Assembly (NCBI RefSeq): GCF_963678635.1
Contig: NC_087071.1
Coordinates: 16,615,613 to 16,679,612 of the forward strand
From: Symsagittifera roscoffensis
Lineage: Eukaryota > Xenacoelomorpha > Acoela > Convolutidae
Length of the DNA stretch: 64,000 nt
Reading direction: 5' to 3'
Below the pieces are notes generated by a model. The model was not told the origin of the DNA and did no database searches. It saw only the letters and a list, made by a program, of their open reading frames with translations. Every line of letters begins with the position of its first letter. The first letter of the stretch is position 1. Shown here in pieces: positions 10,211 through 22,164 of the stretch. The position numbers were made by a program, and so were the translations under genes.

Positions 10211-11735
10211 AAGATGTTTACGCTTGCGACAGACTTGTTAACGGGCCGCGATAATTGAGGCCCGGCCCGGCCCGGCCCGATATGATTCAAGTCGAGCCCG
10301 TTGGTGGCCCGATAAACAGGGAATTTATTAAATATCGGCCCGTTGGGGCCCGTTGCTGCTTTTTTGGTAAAAACAAATCAGAACACATTCGCACTTATGG
10401 CAGCAGCACAAATTCGGAATAATGAATCCAGAGGCGACAACTTTCACAAGTTTAAATGTCTTCCAGACTTCGGATTTGAAGTGTTTTGTGGTGCCCACAG
10501 AGTCTTCTTCCACAAATGCAAAGATTTCGTCCTTCGTGTCACGTCGAATTAGTTTCTGCAGTGAATCGGCAGTGAACGTAGTAGTCATGTCGTTTAGCAC
10601 ACTGCAAGCTGTACAGTGCGCACTGAAACATAACATTGGTTAATCAATAAAAGTAAGGCCCGTTGAGGCCCGTTGACAAAAGTGAAAACCTCGGCCCGGC
10701 CCGTTGAGGCCCACGGGCGGCCCGGCCCGTTGACAGGTATGGCTTGCGATTAGCAAGCGTTAGCAAATCGGGTTAAAACAAACTTGTTTAACAAAATCAC
10801 TTGGTATCTTAGATAATAATTTTTGGGCGTCTCCGGCAATCTTAGTCTGGAGGTACCGAATATGCCTGCGACTGCAAATCTGACCAGGAACTGCTTGTTA
10901 ATTTTTCAAAGGGGAAATATTCTGTCTCAAAACAAATGTCGGCTTTTTACTTGTCTGCTAATGTTTTGTCGGCTTACCTGCCACATGTTAAAATTTTTTG
11001 CTGTATGCAGTTTTCTTTGTAGTTAATTTCTAAATTTCTCTTACACTCCTGCAATTTGTAGCTCGACTAAATTTGACTTCGTATGTGTTTTCTCTTTCGC
11101 TTCGAAAATCTTTCGGCGTATATTTTATTAGTTTACTTTAATCAATAATTTTTTTAAAGTTTTGTCAAACACCATAGAAAGTATTTCTGGGCGTATTTGC
11201 CGCAAATAGAACATCACTCAAGAATATATTTGAAGTTTTTACTTATCGTTTCTTCGAAATTGTTTCGGTTTTCTTTGAACTTAGTGGCTCTCCTTTCCTG
11301 TCGGCTAGCTTGCTCTGATTCTTTTGTGGTATCGCAAGTGATGCAAAACTCCGCCTGGGCGCTGTGTCAATTCTCATGTTTAACAATTATTTCATGCATT
11401 AAAATGAAATAATTGTCTGTTTTTTCAAGAGTTGATGAACAAAGTGAAAACTTTTTTATAGGCCTTGTTGATTTTTTTATGGAGAACTAATTTTTCAGAA
11501 AACGTTAAAGTTTGTTCAGGCTCAAGTTTGATTATTGTGGTGTGATTTTGAGATTTTGAGTTCACTTCACTTTCTTTTTTAGAAAGATTGCAAACACCAC
11601 TATCGAACAGCAAATGTGTAAAGGTCACGAAAAAACGTGATCGATTTCTAATATCGCAAGTGGTTTTTAGTTTTCTGATTTCCCAGCGTAATATAAAACT
11701 ATCTATTAATCCAAGTTTTTCAAATTGCTTTCAAT
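10211..11735 (+). repeat. dispersed repeat copy interrupted by the hAT MITE
   Basis: The head GTTTACGCTTGCGA is separated by the MITE from TTAGCAAGCGTTAGCAAATCGG. Downstream are the TGTCGGCTTA block near 10.97 kb, a GCAAAACTCCGCC block near 11.34 kb and a tail near 11.6 kb matching 3.1-3.24 kb. Confidence 0.6.
10222..10749. mobile_element. 512-bp non-autonomous hAT element (MITE) with 8-bp target duplication
   Basis: The element spans 10230-10741. Ends are CAGACTTGTTAACGGGCC and, inverted, CATACCTGTCAACGGGCC. It is bounded by a perfect 8-bp direct repeat GCTTGCGA (10222-10229 and 10742-10749), the target-site length of hAT transposons. Subterminal regions are packed with GGCCCG words in both orientations. 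The minus strand holds a 102-codon frame (10328-10636) with SEVWKTFKLVK followed by two CxxC-like pairs, resembling the BED-finger N-terminus of hAT transposases, so it is an internally deleted derivative. It sits inside a dispersed repeat whose uninterrupted relative lies at 20.47 kb. Confidence 0.85.
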
Positions 11736-12984
11736 TTTATCACAAAACTTTTCTCATAATTTTCTCATGAATTTCAATGATTCTGAAGTCCTTCTATTTT
11801 GTTCTTAAAAGCTCGAAAGTTGAGACTTTTCATAAAACATTTCAGTATTTTTTTCTGTTTGCTTGCGTTCATAGGCTCTTTTCTATTTACCTGTTGGCTA
11901 TGTTTAAACATTTTGAGATTTTGCATTGTTTTCAACTATTGGGAACTGTCGTTGATTTAAGAAGATTGTTTTTAAATAAATTGCATGCCATCTGATTTCG
12001 TTTTTTATTTTACTTCAGAAATTTTATCTTACAACTTCAGCAATTTTAAGTTGTTTATACTTAACTGAGAAATGGTGGTTGCTTGTTTTCTTGAGCTTTT
12101 GACCAAGTTGCCGCTATTTGCATGTTAAAAGTGAAAATCTTAAAGTTGCTCACAGGCGAAAGAGCTTTTTTGATATTTCATTTTGTAAGTTCAATGCAAA
12201 TTCTTCAATTTAAAAAGACAAATTACGTTATCAATGTACATGGGGCAAAATTATGAATGAATTTTTTATTCGAAAGTATTTTTAAGATTCTATATTTCTC
12301 AGCAGACAAAAATAAACTTTTAATGAGTTGTATTTTTCATCAAAAGACTGAAATTGTTCGTAAAAAGTCATTTTCTAAATTGTATTTTTTACTGTGACTG
12401 TCGAATATGTCTGAAATCTTTTCTTTTGCTGGATCATTCAATAACCCTACTCACTATAACCAACATTTATTTGAAAAAAATTAGACTTGAAAAATCTTTT
12501 TAAGCAGTTTATGTGTATGGTCTGAACATTATGTGCTACATGGACAGCACCCCCGGCTATCGTTGTTTAAATTTGAAATCAACCATCGATGAAATTAGAA
12601 ATATTAATCCAACTTACTCCACTGTGACGAGTTTCAGAAAAGACAACAAAATTGTAAATCATAAAAAAACTTGAAAATGAGTAATTTCCCAATTGGTGTC
12701 ACTTAGAATTTGAACCTACTTTAATATCTTTATTTGTTTCGAAAGTTTCGTTATTCTTGCGAATGTTTTGTAATCGGGAATTAGACTTTTCTCTCTTATA
12801 CAAAATTTTTTAAATTTGAAGTTGAAATTGATGTTTCTTTTTCAGTGAGACTTAGCAGCATTGAGGATGCTAACACTGTTGTCTCTGTACTTTAGGGTCA
12901 GGTTGTCGAGTCACGTTAAGATGTTGTTTTTTTTTTCAGTATGTATGAGAAGATGAAACATAAATGTCCTAGAAAATTCGAATT
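11736..12984. other. AT-rich non-coding DNA
   Basis: No gene recognised. A block at about 12.40-12.57 kb (GACTGTCGAATATG ... GTGCTACATGGACAGCA ... GGCTAT) recurs at 16.14-16.29 kb in the same orientation, marking another repeat family or the tail of the dispersed one. Confidence 0.5.
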
Positions 12985-13200
12985 GCCAGACTTTTATTTG
13001 TCGGCTTATGTTTTGTCGGCTTAGTTGCCTCATTGTAAAAATTTTTAGTGCGATCAGCAATTCTCGTAAATGCAATTGATTTTGATGTATTCCTTGTAGT
13101 TTTTGATGTCAATAGCACTGACTTTGTCAACAGTTTCTTATGGCCTTTTTTTTGTTTCCGGCTTAATGAGCGTCTCTGTTTGTTTCAATGAACGCATTGT
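12985..13200 (+). repeat. dispersed repeat fragment
   Basis: Contains the paired TTTGTCGGCTTATGTTTTGTC and GGCTTAGTTGCCTCAT words characteristic of the family, without an obvious head. Confidence 0.5.
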
Positions 13201-13779
13201 TTGGTCAGTGGCAATTTCTTAAAAAAAGACTAATTTAATGCTGTTTGTCGTGTTTCTTGGCTGTTTTTTTTTTAAATTTTTTTTGAACTCAAACTAATCT
13301 TACTTTTGATTTTGTTATTTCTGAGCTAGTAATGCGAAGCTCGTAATGTGAAGCTCCGGTTCACCTATATATTAAAATTGAAATAACCATTGTAATGCAA
13401 TGGGGTACTAAATATTGCTCCCATAAATTACATGTTTTTAGAATATATTAATAAAACAAAAATGTCGTCAAAAATATCGTTTGATGATAACAAACTCCAT
13501 TATTCTAAAAATGATGAGAATAAATTTTTGTTGGCTCAGAGTGGAGTAAGAAAATAAGGCAAACAATTATTTTTATAACATTTTTCTTAGTTTTGCTAAA
13601 GCCAGCCTTTGAGCATGAAAGTTTCTATCCGTGAGTGAAAACAACAGAATTTAACTCCAATTTATTTTGCTCGAATAGAAATTACCATAAACCCATTCAT
13701 AATTCAATAAAAACTTTTCAATATGAGAATTTTTACCCTATTAAACCATTAAATAATAATTCATCAAAACAGCTAATGA
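13201..13779. other. AT-rich non-coding DNA
   Basis: Only short AT-driven open frames. A GCGAAGCTCGTAATG word near 13.33 kb is again a dispersed-repeat tail motif. Confidence 0.5.
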
Positions 13780-14640
13780 TTATTAACCTTGCGTTAAGAC
13801 AGGGTATTGGAATCGGGTACTAGACTTTTTCCGTAAACAACTTTGTCCACAGGACTTATCTAGAGTTGTGGTACCTTGGTTTACAATGAATTCAAATTTC
13901 TCAGTGTCTTCCTGCACATTAAGCCTAGAGGTGAAGGTTTGGATTCGAATCTGACTAGGACTTAATTTTTCAAACGGTAAATATTTCGGCTCGAACAAAA
14001 TTCGGCTTACTATTTGCCCGCTTATGATTTGTCGGCTTAGTTACCACATCTCAGAATAGTTTTTTTGCTGTAAACAATTTTCACCGTATTTGCTTTAATT
14101 GTTTTGACATTTGAAAAGTGCAGCCTAATCGAAATTTGTTTTTAACACTGGTGGTAATTTTACCTACTCGATTGGTCAAAATTTCCTATTTTTTTTTGTC
14201 TTTTTATCGGGTTAATAAATATCGGCTTAATTTATATAAACCTAGTGCCCTTTTATTGCGTCATTCGAGGATCGAGAAATGTATTTGTGTGCGTGCGTGT
14301 GCTCTGATGGGAAACGGGACATAAAATTTTTATCAGTTTAGATTTTTTTGTTTTTTTTTCGCCATGAAAGGTTTCTGCTCAGGTATTTTTGGCTTTGCTT
14401 CCGCTTAGTAATTTAAATCCAAACTCAATCAACCATCCGGAGCATTTGGAGCAGAGGTGACGCAACTTCTTGTGACTGATTTTTTATTGACAATTTTTCG
14501 TTGACAGAAACGATTTTTTGATTTTTTTTTTCAAAAATTTCCGTTTGTTTTTATTACATTTGTATCGCAGGTGGTGCGAAGCTCAGATTCGCTTCTGTGT
14601 TGAGTTTTCTAACCTGTTTATACTAATATACTATTTGGTG
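13780..14640 (+). repeat. dispersed repeat copy with tRNA-like head
   Basis: The head (GGAATCGGGTACTAGACTTTT) is followed by a B-box-like GGATTCGAATCTGAC near 13.94 kb. Then come the CGGCTTA...TGTCGGCTTAGTTACCACAT block and the tail GGTGCGAAGCTCAGATTCGC near 14.58 kb. Order and spacing match the copies at 10.7 and 20.5 kb. Confidence 0.6.
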
Positions 14641-17117
14641 AGTTGATTTTGTCAACTCAGCATTTTGGCATCACTTTTTCTGGCGCAGAACAAAAAAAAA
14701 ACTTGGCAAAATTAAAGAATGGAGTTTCGAATGATACCTTAAAAGATGAGTCTTTATAACAGTGAAAACAACTTTTGTTTTTCAGAGCGCATTTTTATTT
14801 GACTACAAAAAACGCACTGTTGAAAACGCACTCTGGTTGAAAGTTTTGGTTGCTTTTTTTGTTATTTTTAGTTTATCTAGACTGTAACTTTCCTCTTTAC
14901 ATGCACTGCTCGAAATTGCAAGTAATTGATATAAATGAACACTCATTTCTAAAACAATGTTATGCAAGCTCACGAAAAACACTGACGGTGTAAAAAAAAT
15001 AAGAGTTACGAATATTTTGTCAAAATTAGAACAAATTATGTCATCAACTTTCAACGCATGAACACATATATCAGATGATTTTAAAGCTCATATTACCTTT
15101 CAGTTCATTTTTGCAGAAGGGCAGTTTGTAAGCTTGTTCTTTAAGTGTCATAAATTGTGCGGTAAAATGTTTTTTTTTTTCAGATATATTACTTGTTGGA
15201 ATCGCCCATTGGCGAAAGACTGAAGAGAAGAAAATAAAAATCAGCCAATCAGATTTCAGTATTCCAAAATTTTGAAAAAAAAATTCTATTGATCTAATGA
15301 TATTAACCAAATATGAAAAAAGCAGAAGTATGCAAAGTTATCAAATTGCCACTGAGAGCCGGCGAATTGGAAACAAGTTTCAATTGATTCCTTTAATTCA
15401 TTTTAATTGAACGGCAATTCATTCTTTTAACAATTGATTTTCGACTGTTTTGTTTTTGGTCCTTCACCCATGAATCCTTCGCTTATTTGTTCCTTCGACT
15501 ATGAGAATAGCCACCCCACCCTTATTATTTCCCAATATAACAAATGCTGTTTGATATTTTTATATCTTGCAAACAAAAAAAAGTTTTTAGTTCCAGACGC
15601 AGATATTTGCAATACATGATTTTAATGTGATTTTTGTTGAAACCAAATTAACAATGGGGAGAAATTTAGAATTCGGATGTGTTTTAGTTTTTTCTTCATT
15701 TTTGTTTTCCACTCAAAATCAAATACCACAAACAGAGAGCTACCATTGGAGAGAGTTGAGTGATATATTTTATTATAAATCCTTTACAGTCGCGATTCGA
15801 ACGACATATAAAAAAATTCAAACAAATTTCCCACTGTCGAGAAAAACTGGTCTGAACTTTTAATTTGTTCGTCCTAATTCTAGCGAGCAGGCTTACAATT
15901 GCTTATTTTAATGGCTTAAAAGCCTTCAATAGCTTAATTTAAAACGTAAAAAGATAATTTTTCACAAGTAAAGTTAGTTTTTTTTCAGCATTTAGTGCCT
16001 TTTGGAATCACAAACATAAAAAACTCAAAAACTGCAAAAAAAAAACAGTTATAAAAACAATTTGAAATTTTTTTTATTTTTTGTTTTTCTCTTCATTATT
16101 CTAAAAAAAATGTTTTTCAATTTGCTTATTTTAATATGACTGTCGAATATGCCTAATCTCTAATATTTCGTTTAGCTCTATTTATTACATCACGCCGAAA
16201 AAAGGACACTAATTTGAAAAAAAAATTGTAGTTATATTTTTAAGACAATGCTCGGAAAATTCTGTGCTACTTGCACAGTAACTGGCTATTATTTTTTGTG
16301 TGTTTTATTTTCAAAATGTTTAAGATACGAATGTGCATTTTGTTTGATAAACATGGATGGGCAAAATAAAATACTGCGCTGTCTTTAGTTTGAAGAGATA
16401 AAATGATGCATTTCTTAGCACGATTGCTTGCAGATTTACAAGATCACGTAAAAATTTAATGAGTCAACTGCTCATTAACTGGTCAAAAATTTTCTTTTAA
16501 AAATTTTAGTTTTCAATTGAGGGTGAAAAATTGACCATCGGATTTAACTGCCAAAATTGAATGTTAGGTGTCAATATTTTGATCTTGTATGACCTTAAAA
16601 TGAGGGGCTCTTCCTTTTCTTACATGAATTGTATATTTTTGTTGTCAATTTACGGATTTATAAGACTAAATGGGTGATGTTACGATATAAGATAGGAAAA
16701 AAAATTCATCTCATTCGAACAATATGTTAAATTAGTGTTTCAAAGTTCAATATCAAACGCGAAAAACACAAAGTAGTTTTTCTGTGACAAGACAATGTCA
16801 CAAGATAATTTCTGCAAAGTTGACACAACTCATGCCCATATGAATCAATGCCCTTCTATGCGCTACATCACATTTGACGCAGAACCCTGACAACTTTTAG
16901 CACAAATTATAAGAAAAAATGACATCTGATATCGTCTTTGATACTCGAATCATTCTCAGGCTTAAAAAGCGTATATTTTTACAATAACAAAGTTAACTTC
17001 GAAGCTATTTATTTGCTCGTGTTCAAAAAAGCCTTTATGAAATTACCCTTGAAGAATTTACATAATTGCAATGATGTCATGATTACATAATTGATTTTCT
17101 GATAACTTATTACCTGA
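14641..17117. other. AT-rich non-coding DNA
   Basis: Several 60-80-codon open frames occur on both strands, but all have AT-driven composition and no recognisable domain or splice context. The 16.14-16.29 kb block is shared with 12.4 kb. No gene supported. Confidence 0.5.
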
Positions 17118-17513
17118 TTACATCACAATGTACATGAAATAGTCGATTGTCAGTGTTATGGCCAAAAACACTTCGAGAAAAACAGCAAAAGTTTCTTTAC
17201 TGTCGGTTTGGTAATTATCGTCTTCCGTATTTGTCTCATCCTCGGATCGATTTGGACTGATTCCATTTTCACATGTTTCGGCACAAGATTTATATGAATT
17301 GTAGAGATTTTTTCTCTGAGGTTTATGACAGGTACCGTTAGTACATGTTTTTCCATTATAAGACCATAAATCTTTGCTATAGCATAGCGCGACTAAACCT
17401 TCGAAGATACAGGGCTCGTCAATGACTGGATCAGACCATTCTTTGCCAGTCAAAACTGTTGGCCAATTAACTGCAACTAAAACAGTTATAAGTGGTAGTG
17501 TTTTGAAGAACAT
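17118..17513 (-). CDS. secreted or membrane-anchored Kunitz-like protein
   Basis: A complete 131-residue frame. Residues 1-22 form a signal peptide. Cysteines at 35, 44, 57, 62, 77 and 81 follow the BPTI/Kunitz order: C-x8-C near the N-terminus, DLWSYNGK resembling the Kunitz RWYYN segment, and a terminal SYKSCAETC matching the family's C-x3-C. The middle loops are shorter than the usual 15 and 7 residues, so this is a divergent or monodomain variant. NGT at 59-61 is a possible N-glycosylation site. An acidic linker leads to a hydrophobic C-terminal segment (about 108-130), probably a membrane anchor. Kunitz domains usually inhibit serine proteases or block channels; with altered loops the activity is not predictable. 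It is intronless and intact. Confidence 0.7.
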   Translation of the reverse strand: MFFKTLPLITVLVAVNWPTVLTGKEWSDPVIDEPCIFEGLVALCYSKDLWSYNGKTCTNGTCHKPQRKNLYNSYKSCAETCENGISPNRSEDETNTEDDNYQTDSKETFAVFLEVFLAITLTIDYFMYIVM

Positions 17514-17783
17514 AACGTTTTTTTTCGAATTTTTGGAAAGTCAAAAGTGATTTGTGATTATTTGTCTTAAAAATGCGGTGAAATGGAAAAAATCAACGTC
17601 GCTGCAGAGTCAGATTTGAATGAACAGAAGAGTATGTTTTTGCTCTTTCACACATGTTCTTTCACGACAAGGCATGAATGAAAAATGAAATCATTTGCAT
17701 AGTTTCGCGCACTTTTCCGGGCTCTTTCATAATTTTCTGGCATCTTTCCATCAGAAAGAGCAAAAAAAAAATACTCATCAACA

Positions 17784-17891
17784 GTTAGAACATAGTTGAA
17801 CATGGCCTCGGGCAAAAGAGCCACACTCGGGCACTTCGTGCCCTCAGGCCGGGCTCTTTTTCCCTCGGTCATCTTCCAACTATGTTCTAAC
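17784..17891. repeat. 108-bp foldback (palindromic) element
   Basis: The outer arms GTTAGAACATAGTTG and CAACTATGTTCTAAC are perfect 15-nt complements. The centre is a GGGCAC-TTC-GTGCCC hairpin at 17829-17843. Between them CGGGCAAAAGAGCC pairs with GGGCTCTTTTTCCC. The transcript would fold into one long hairpin. It may be a small foldback transposon or MITE end, or a hairpin RNA precursor; open frames here are by-products of the palindrome. Confidence 0.85.
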
Positions 17892-18912
17892 TACTACAAA
17901 GATCCCGATTCAATGTCATCAGTGTATATTTTGACATTCAAAACACAGCCGGCTAATTTTCATTTCCTTCCCACGAGAACATTATTTTATGATGTTAGGA
18001 AAGTATTTAATAGACTAAGTGAGTTGTGGCCTTATTTGTGTGCCTGGCATTTTTTATAATAACCGGACAATATAAGCAAATATTGAAAAAGAAAAAATCA
18101 AATGCTCTACCAGAAATCCATAACAAGACTCAAAACTCAAGTCACAATGAAGCCTCAAGCAGAAGTCGAAAATCAATCAAAAATGTTGTCAAAATACAAA
18201 AACTATTCTCAGCCGATAAGGTTTAAATAATAACTATCAAATCAGGAGTTTCACAGGAGACTTTTTTGAAGGGTAGCAATGTGTACGGCAATTTTTAGGA
18301 TAGGGATCTTAAATTTGCAAAGGACACGTTCTTGCAGTTGTTTCTGAAAAATGACAATAGCCGGCAAAATATGGCAAAATAGCTTAACTGTTGTCCAGAA
18401 GAAGTTACTTTTTTAATCCGGTAAAGTTGCGCAGAAAAAAGATTTAAATTCAACAACAAGTAAACCAAATTTCGTTTAAATTGTTCGAACAATTTTGTGC
18501 GAGTTGAAATTGGCATCTCAAAAATTGGAAAAAATCGATTATAGAGTTTTATAGTAAAAATGAAAAAAATAATCGATAATAATTAACTTACAATGAATTT
18601 TAAATCTGTTTAATTAACAACAAATTATTCCTTTTCGAATTAATTATCATCGATTAGTTTCCACTTTTATAGACTAGTTTGACATTAACATTCAAATTTA
18701 ATTGAATTTTACCCATGGAACACCATTGCGGATTAAATGAAATCGGAATCGAACACAACTTGCTCTCCTTAAGGCATCCATAAGTACGGTTTACATATTG
18801 GAGTGTTTTCAACCATATAAGTTATCCAGTGTTTCTTGAAACGCGAAAAAAATTTAAAAAAAACTGGCTTTGTTTTTAAGAATATGCTTCTACTCATTAC
18901 TTAATAAATTTT
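17892..18912. other. AT-rich non-coding DNA
   Basis: No domain or exon recognised. Short open frames on both strands are not supported by splice context. Confidence 0.5.
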
Positions 18913-19558
18913 TCCTCAAAACGATAACAGAGATTTTGCTGAATGAAGTAATTTGAGGTTAAAACTATCAGAATATAATTGTCAGTGGAGTTCATTTCAT
19001 TTCGGGAAACTTTTCCAAATCAACCAAAATAAATCTGAATATTTGCAATTTTTTCTACAAAACTTGTGCAAGCTGCTGATCTTCAAGCAAGCTAGACAGC
19101 AAAAGATAAACCAGCAAAAATTGTTTTTTTGTCCTCTAAATTTTTTTATATTCACTGTTTGTTAAGTCAATGTATAAAGTTTTTTTGTTTTTATAATTAC
19201 TGATAACTAAATTTCTCATAGTTCCATACATTTATTTTGCAAAAATTTATTGAGAAATCTAATTATCAGTAATTATAAAAACAAAAAAACTTTATACATT
19301 GTTTTAACAAACAGTCGATATAAAAAATTTAGAGGACAAAAAAAATTTTTCTGCTGGTTTATCTTTTGCTGTCTAGCTTGCTTGAAGATCAGCAGCTTGC
19401 ACAAGTTTTGTAGAAAAAATTGCAAATATTCAGATTTATTTTAGTTGATTTGAAAAAGTTTCCCGAAATGAAATGAACTTCACTGACGATTATATTCTGA
19501 TAGTTTTAACTTCAGATTACTTCATTCAGCATAATCTCTGTTATCGTTTTCAGGAACA
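18913..19558. repeat. long inverted repeat with ~306-bp arms
   Basis: The left arm 18913-19218 and right arm 19251-19558 are near-perfect reverse complements, separated by a ~32-nt loop. Paired landmarks are AAAACGATAACAGAGAT with its complement at 19534-19550, and GTGCAAGCTGCTGATCTTCA with its complement in the right arm. Both arms carry open frames that are mirror images and not genes. Transcription would give a long hairpin RNA; alternatively this is a foldback transposon or an inverted-duplication scar. Confidence 0.95.
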
Positions 19559-20459
19559 ATTGCGATGATGCAATTGAATTGAAATTCTATGCTGGTTTTA
19601 TATTATAGGCTTTGCTAATTTTTCTCATGAACAAAAACTTGATTGATCCAAAAAATACGTTTGCAGAATACTTTAAAGCGACGCGGCTGGGCTCGTCAAG
19701 TTACAAGCTACCGGGTACGCTATGTTACAAGCTGCAGCGGAAAAGTAACATAAGTTGGGTTATACTTGAGAAATTGCTTTTTTGAAATACCAAAGTTCTA
19801 TCCCTTGTTAGAATATTAAGTGGATAAAATGGAGATTATTTTGTAAATATTTCACAACTTCTTTAATTGACTGTAGTAACGGCTTTAATTTTTTTGTACA
19901 GCGCTATTCAATAGCGTGCAAAACTCAAAAACTAAATTTTACTTTTCTCTCTGGTTACCCAATTGTAGGCAGGTCTCAAGTCCTTCAATGGGAAAAACGG
20001 TATAAAATCTGGTTATAATAAAAAAAACAGCACCGTCTTATACGCCCTAGTCAAAAAAGGCAGCAGATTTTTTGAACATTTTTAGATGTAATTAACAATC
20101 GCCAGTTTCATGGAATTTACAAAAGAATAGCAACGCCTATAAATAAAGTCAGCAAATTAGCACTAGAGCGTTCTATTTGTTATTCGGGTTTTGCTGCATT
20201 CTGATTCGTCGAAAATTTGATTGACTCAATCTACTTAAAATTGCCTTCTTCCTGAACAAGATAATTGATGAAAAAAATAAAGAAAGCTTTTTCATAGCTT
20301 GGTTTGCCTATTACACAAGAATTTGGTTTCCAAAGTTGTTATAACAACTTTAGAGTTGCACTTCCTGACTCGAATCACCGCGCTTCAAAAAGCACCTTTT
20401 TTCATGATTGATTGAAAAATGGAATGACTGATATTATCAGCTGACATCATGAACTTAAG
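19559..20459. other. AT-rich non-coding DNA
   Basis: Contains a small GC-richer patch (19.68-19.76 kb) with GTTACAAGCT twice. No gene recognised. Confidence 0.5.
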
Positions 20460-21340
20460 AAATTTATATTTACGCTGGCGATTAGCAAGCGTTATCAAAT
20501 CGGAATGTAGACTTTTTCGGATTATCAACTAGTTTAACAAAATCAAATGAATCAATTGCTGCTATTTTGCTGACATGCTCAATTTCAAAAACAAATCATT
20601 ATTGGGTGCAATAATTTTTACTGATTTCAAAAAAAAAATTTTTTTGCGTGAAATCTTCATTACTTTTTCAGTATTCAATTGATAGTTTTGTTGGCTTCAT
20701 GGTTTTCGCTCCAACTTTTGTCGGCTGACTTACCGGATGACTAAATTGTTAAATAAATTTTCAATCCAATTGCTTGTTTTATAACAATTCAAATTTAGTT
20801 TACCGTCCAGCGCATCCGGTGTAGAGAAGATAACACACAAAATTGAGAAAGGCGTGAGGTTCTTATACGGGCCGGGACCTCTTTTTTAAATACGAAACTT
20901 TGTTTTTTTTTTTTGGATTTTTATGCGTCTGTTAGTTTTTGTCGGCATAGACTTCGTATCACTTTTTTCTAGATTCATTTTTATCTTTCTGAATACCACT
21001 AGTGTTAGTTGTTGACTCACAAAATTTTTGCGGAAATTATTTTGCTTTTTTTTTGAAAAACTTCCGAAAAGATTTGCGTCGTCGTTCAATGTGCACGGAA
21101 TTTATGCATATGCGGTTATTGGCCGCGGTATTTTTAAGATCAATAAGAGTCGGGCATCCTTTTTTGAATGCTCAAAACAACTGCACAAAAACTCGATGAA
21201 AACGTAACTAAATAAAAAACTTCTCTATTTTTTATTTCATGGTAGAAGTTGTCTTTGCTGCTTTCTGAGGATCATGCTGGTCTAATTCTGTTGTATAGTA
21301 AGTGGTGCGGAGCTCAGCTCTGCCTTTAAATCAAAGATAA
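20460..21340 (+). repeat. dispersed repeat copy, uninterrupted head
   Basis: Begins TTTACGCTGGCGATTAGCAA, the uninterrupted counterpart of the site hit by the hAT MITE at 10.23 kb. It continues with ATCAAATCGGAAT..GACTTTTTCGG, TGTCGGCTGACTTACC, and the tail GTGGTGCGGAGCTCAGCTCT near 21.3 kb. Confidence 0.6.
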
Positions 21341-22164
21341 CTTGTTTTTTTTTTTATTTGACTTCGACAGTTTTTTTGACCGCGGAATAATGAAGTTAAT
21401 CATGCTAAGATTTTTTTCTTGATATAAGCAGATTGAAAATGATTGAGTAGTTTAAAGTACGTAGTTTTATTTCTTTTTCCGATATTTTTCAGCTTCAAGC
21501 AACCATCTTATCAAAAAAAACTGATGAAATAGTGTGAAAAAAATTAATTTTATAAAATGTTCAGAATTCAAGTAAAAACATATATATCATGCACAAATGA
21601 CCATTCAAATACCCATCAAAAAACCACCCGGGATTTTGCCCGACTGTCAGAATGCTTCTTGATAGCTATACGGCAGATTTAAAATAAAAAAATTGTTTCC
21701 AGTTTTTCTCTCCTAAATATATGTTCAATACCAAGTTTTTTCTTTATTTTTTTTCCTAGTCGAAAAGATATTTATCAAATATCTCTTCCAAACATCACAG
21801 TTTCCAGCCTGTAGACACAATTTTTTTCTACTACACTGTATATGCACCGTTTTATTGATAAACTTGACAAAGAATGGAGGCTGATTTTGAAAAAGGCCTC
21901 ACCAGTAAATTATATAAGTCCTGAGAAAAATATGTATGATGCAATTATCACTTTGCAATATCACTCTGCACTGTCCAAATGGAAAGGAAATTTTATCTCG
22001 CTCCACAATATGTTCAGTTATATGAGTGTTTTTTTTGTGATTTTCATAGTTATTAAACTTGCGAGACTTTTTCCCCCAAAGAGTTTGTCCTCCATATCTG
22101 TAAGAAATGGGATAATTGCTTATTACTGTTTTAATGTTAAGCTTAGCAACTTCGAGACTCTTTC
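21341..22164. other. non-coding DNA with one doubtful ORF
   Basis: A plus-strand 113-codon frame (21842-22183) has a hydrophobic middle segment but runs into the repeat at 22.17 kb and overlaps an equally long antisense frame. No family recognised. Confidence 0.35.

Noticed and set aside
15627-15863. ORF with a weak signal-peptide-like start
   Set aside because: AT-driven composition and no recognisable mature domain; expected by chance in this region.
17648-18059. Overlapping ORFs on both strands around the small foldback
   Set aside because: Open frames come from the GC-rich palindrome; no domain, signal or splice context.
18953-19444. Two plus-strand ORFs of 64-70 codons
   Set aside because: They are mirror-image readings of the two arms of the inverted repeat, not proteins under constraint.
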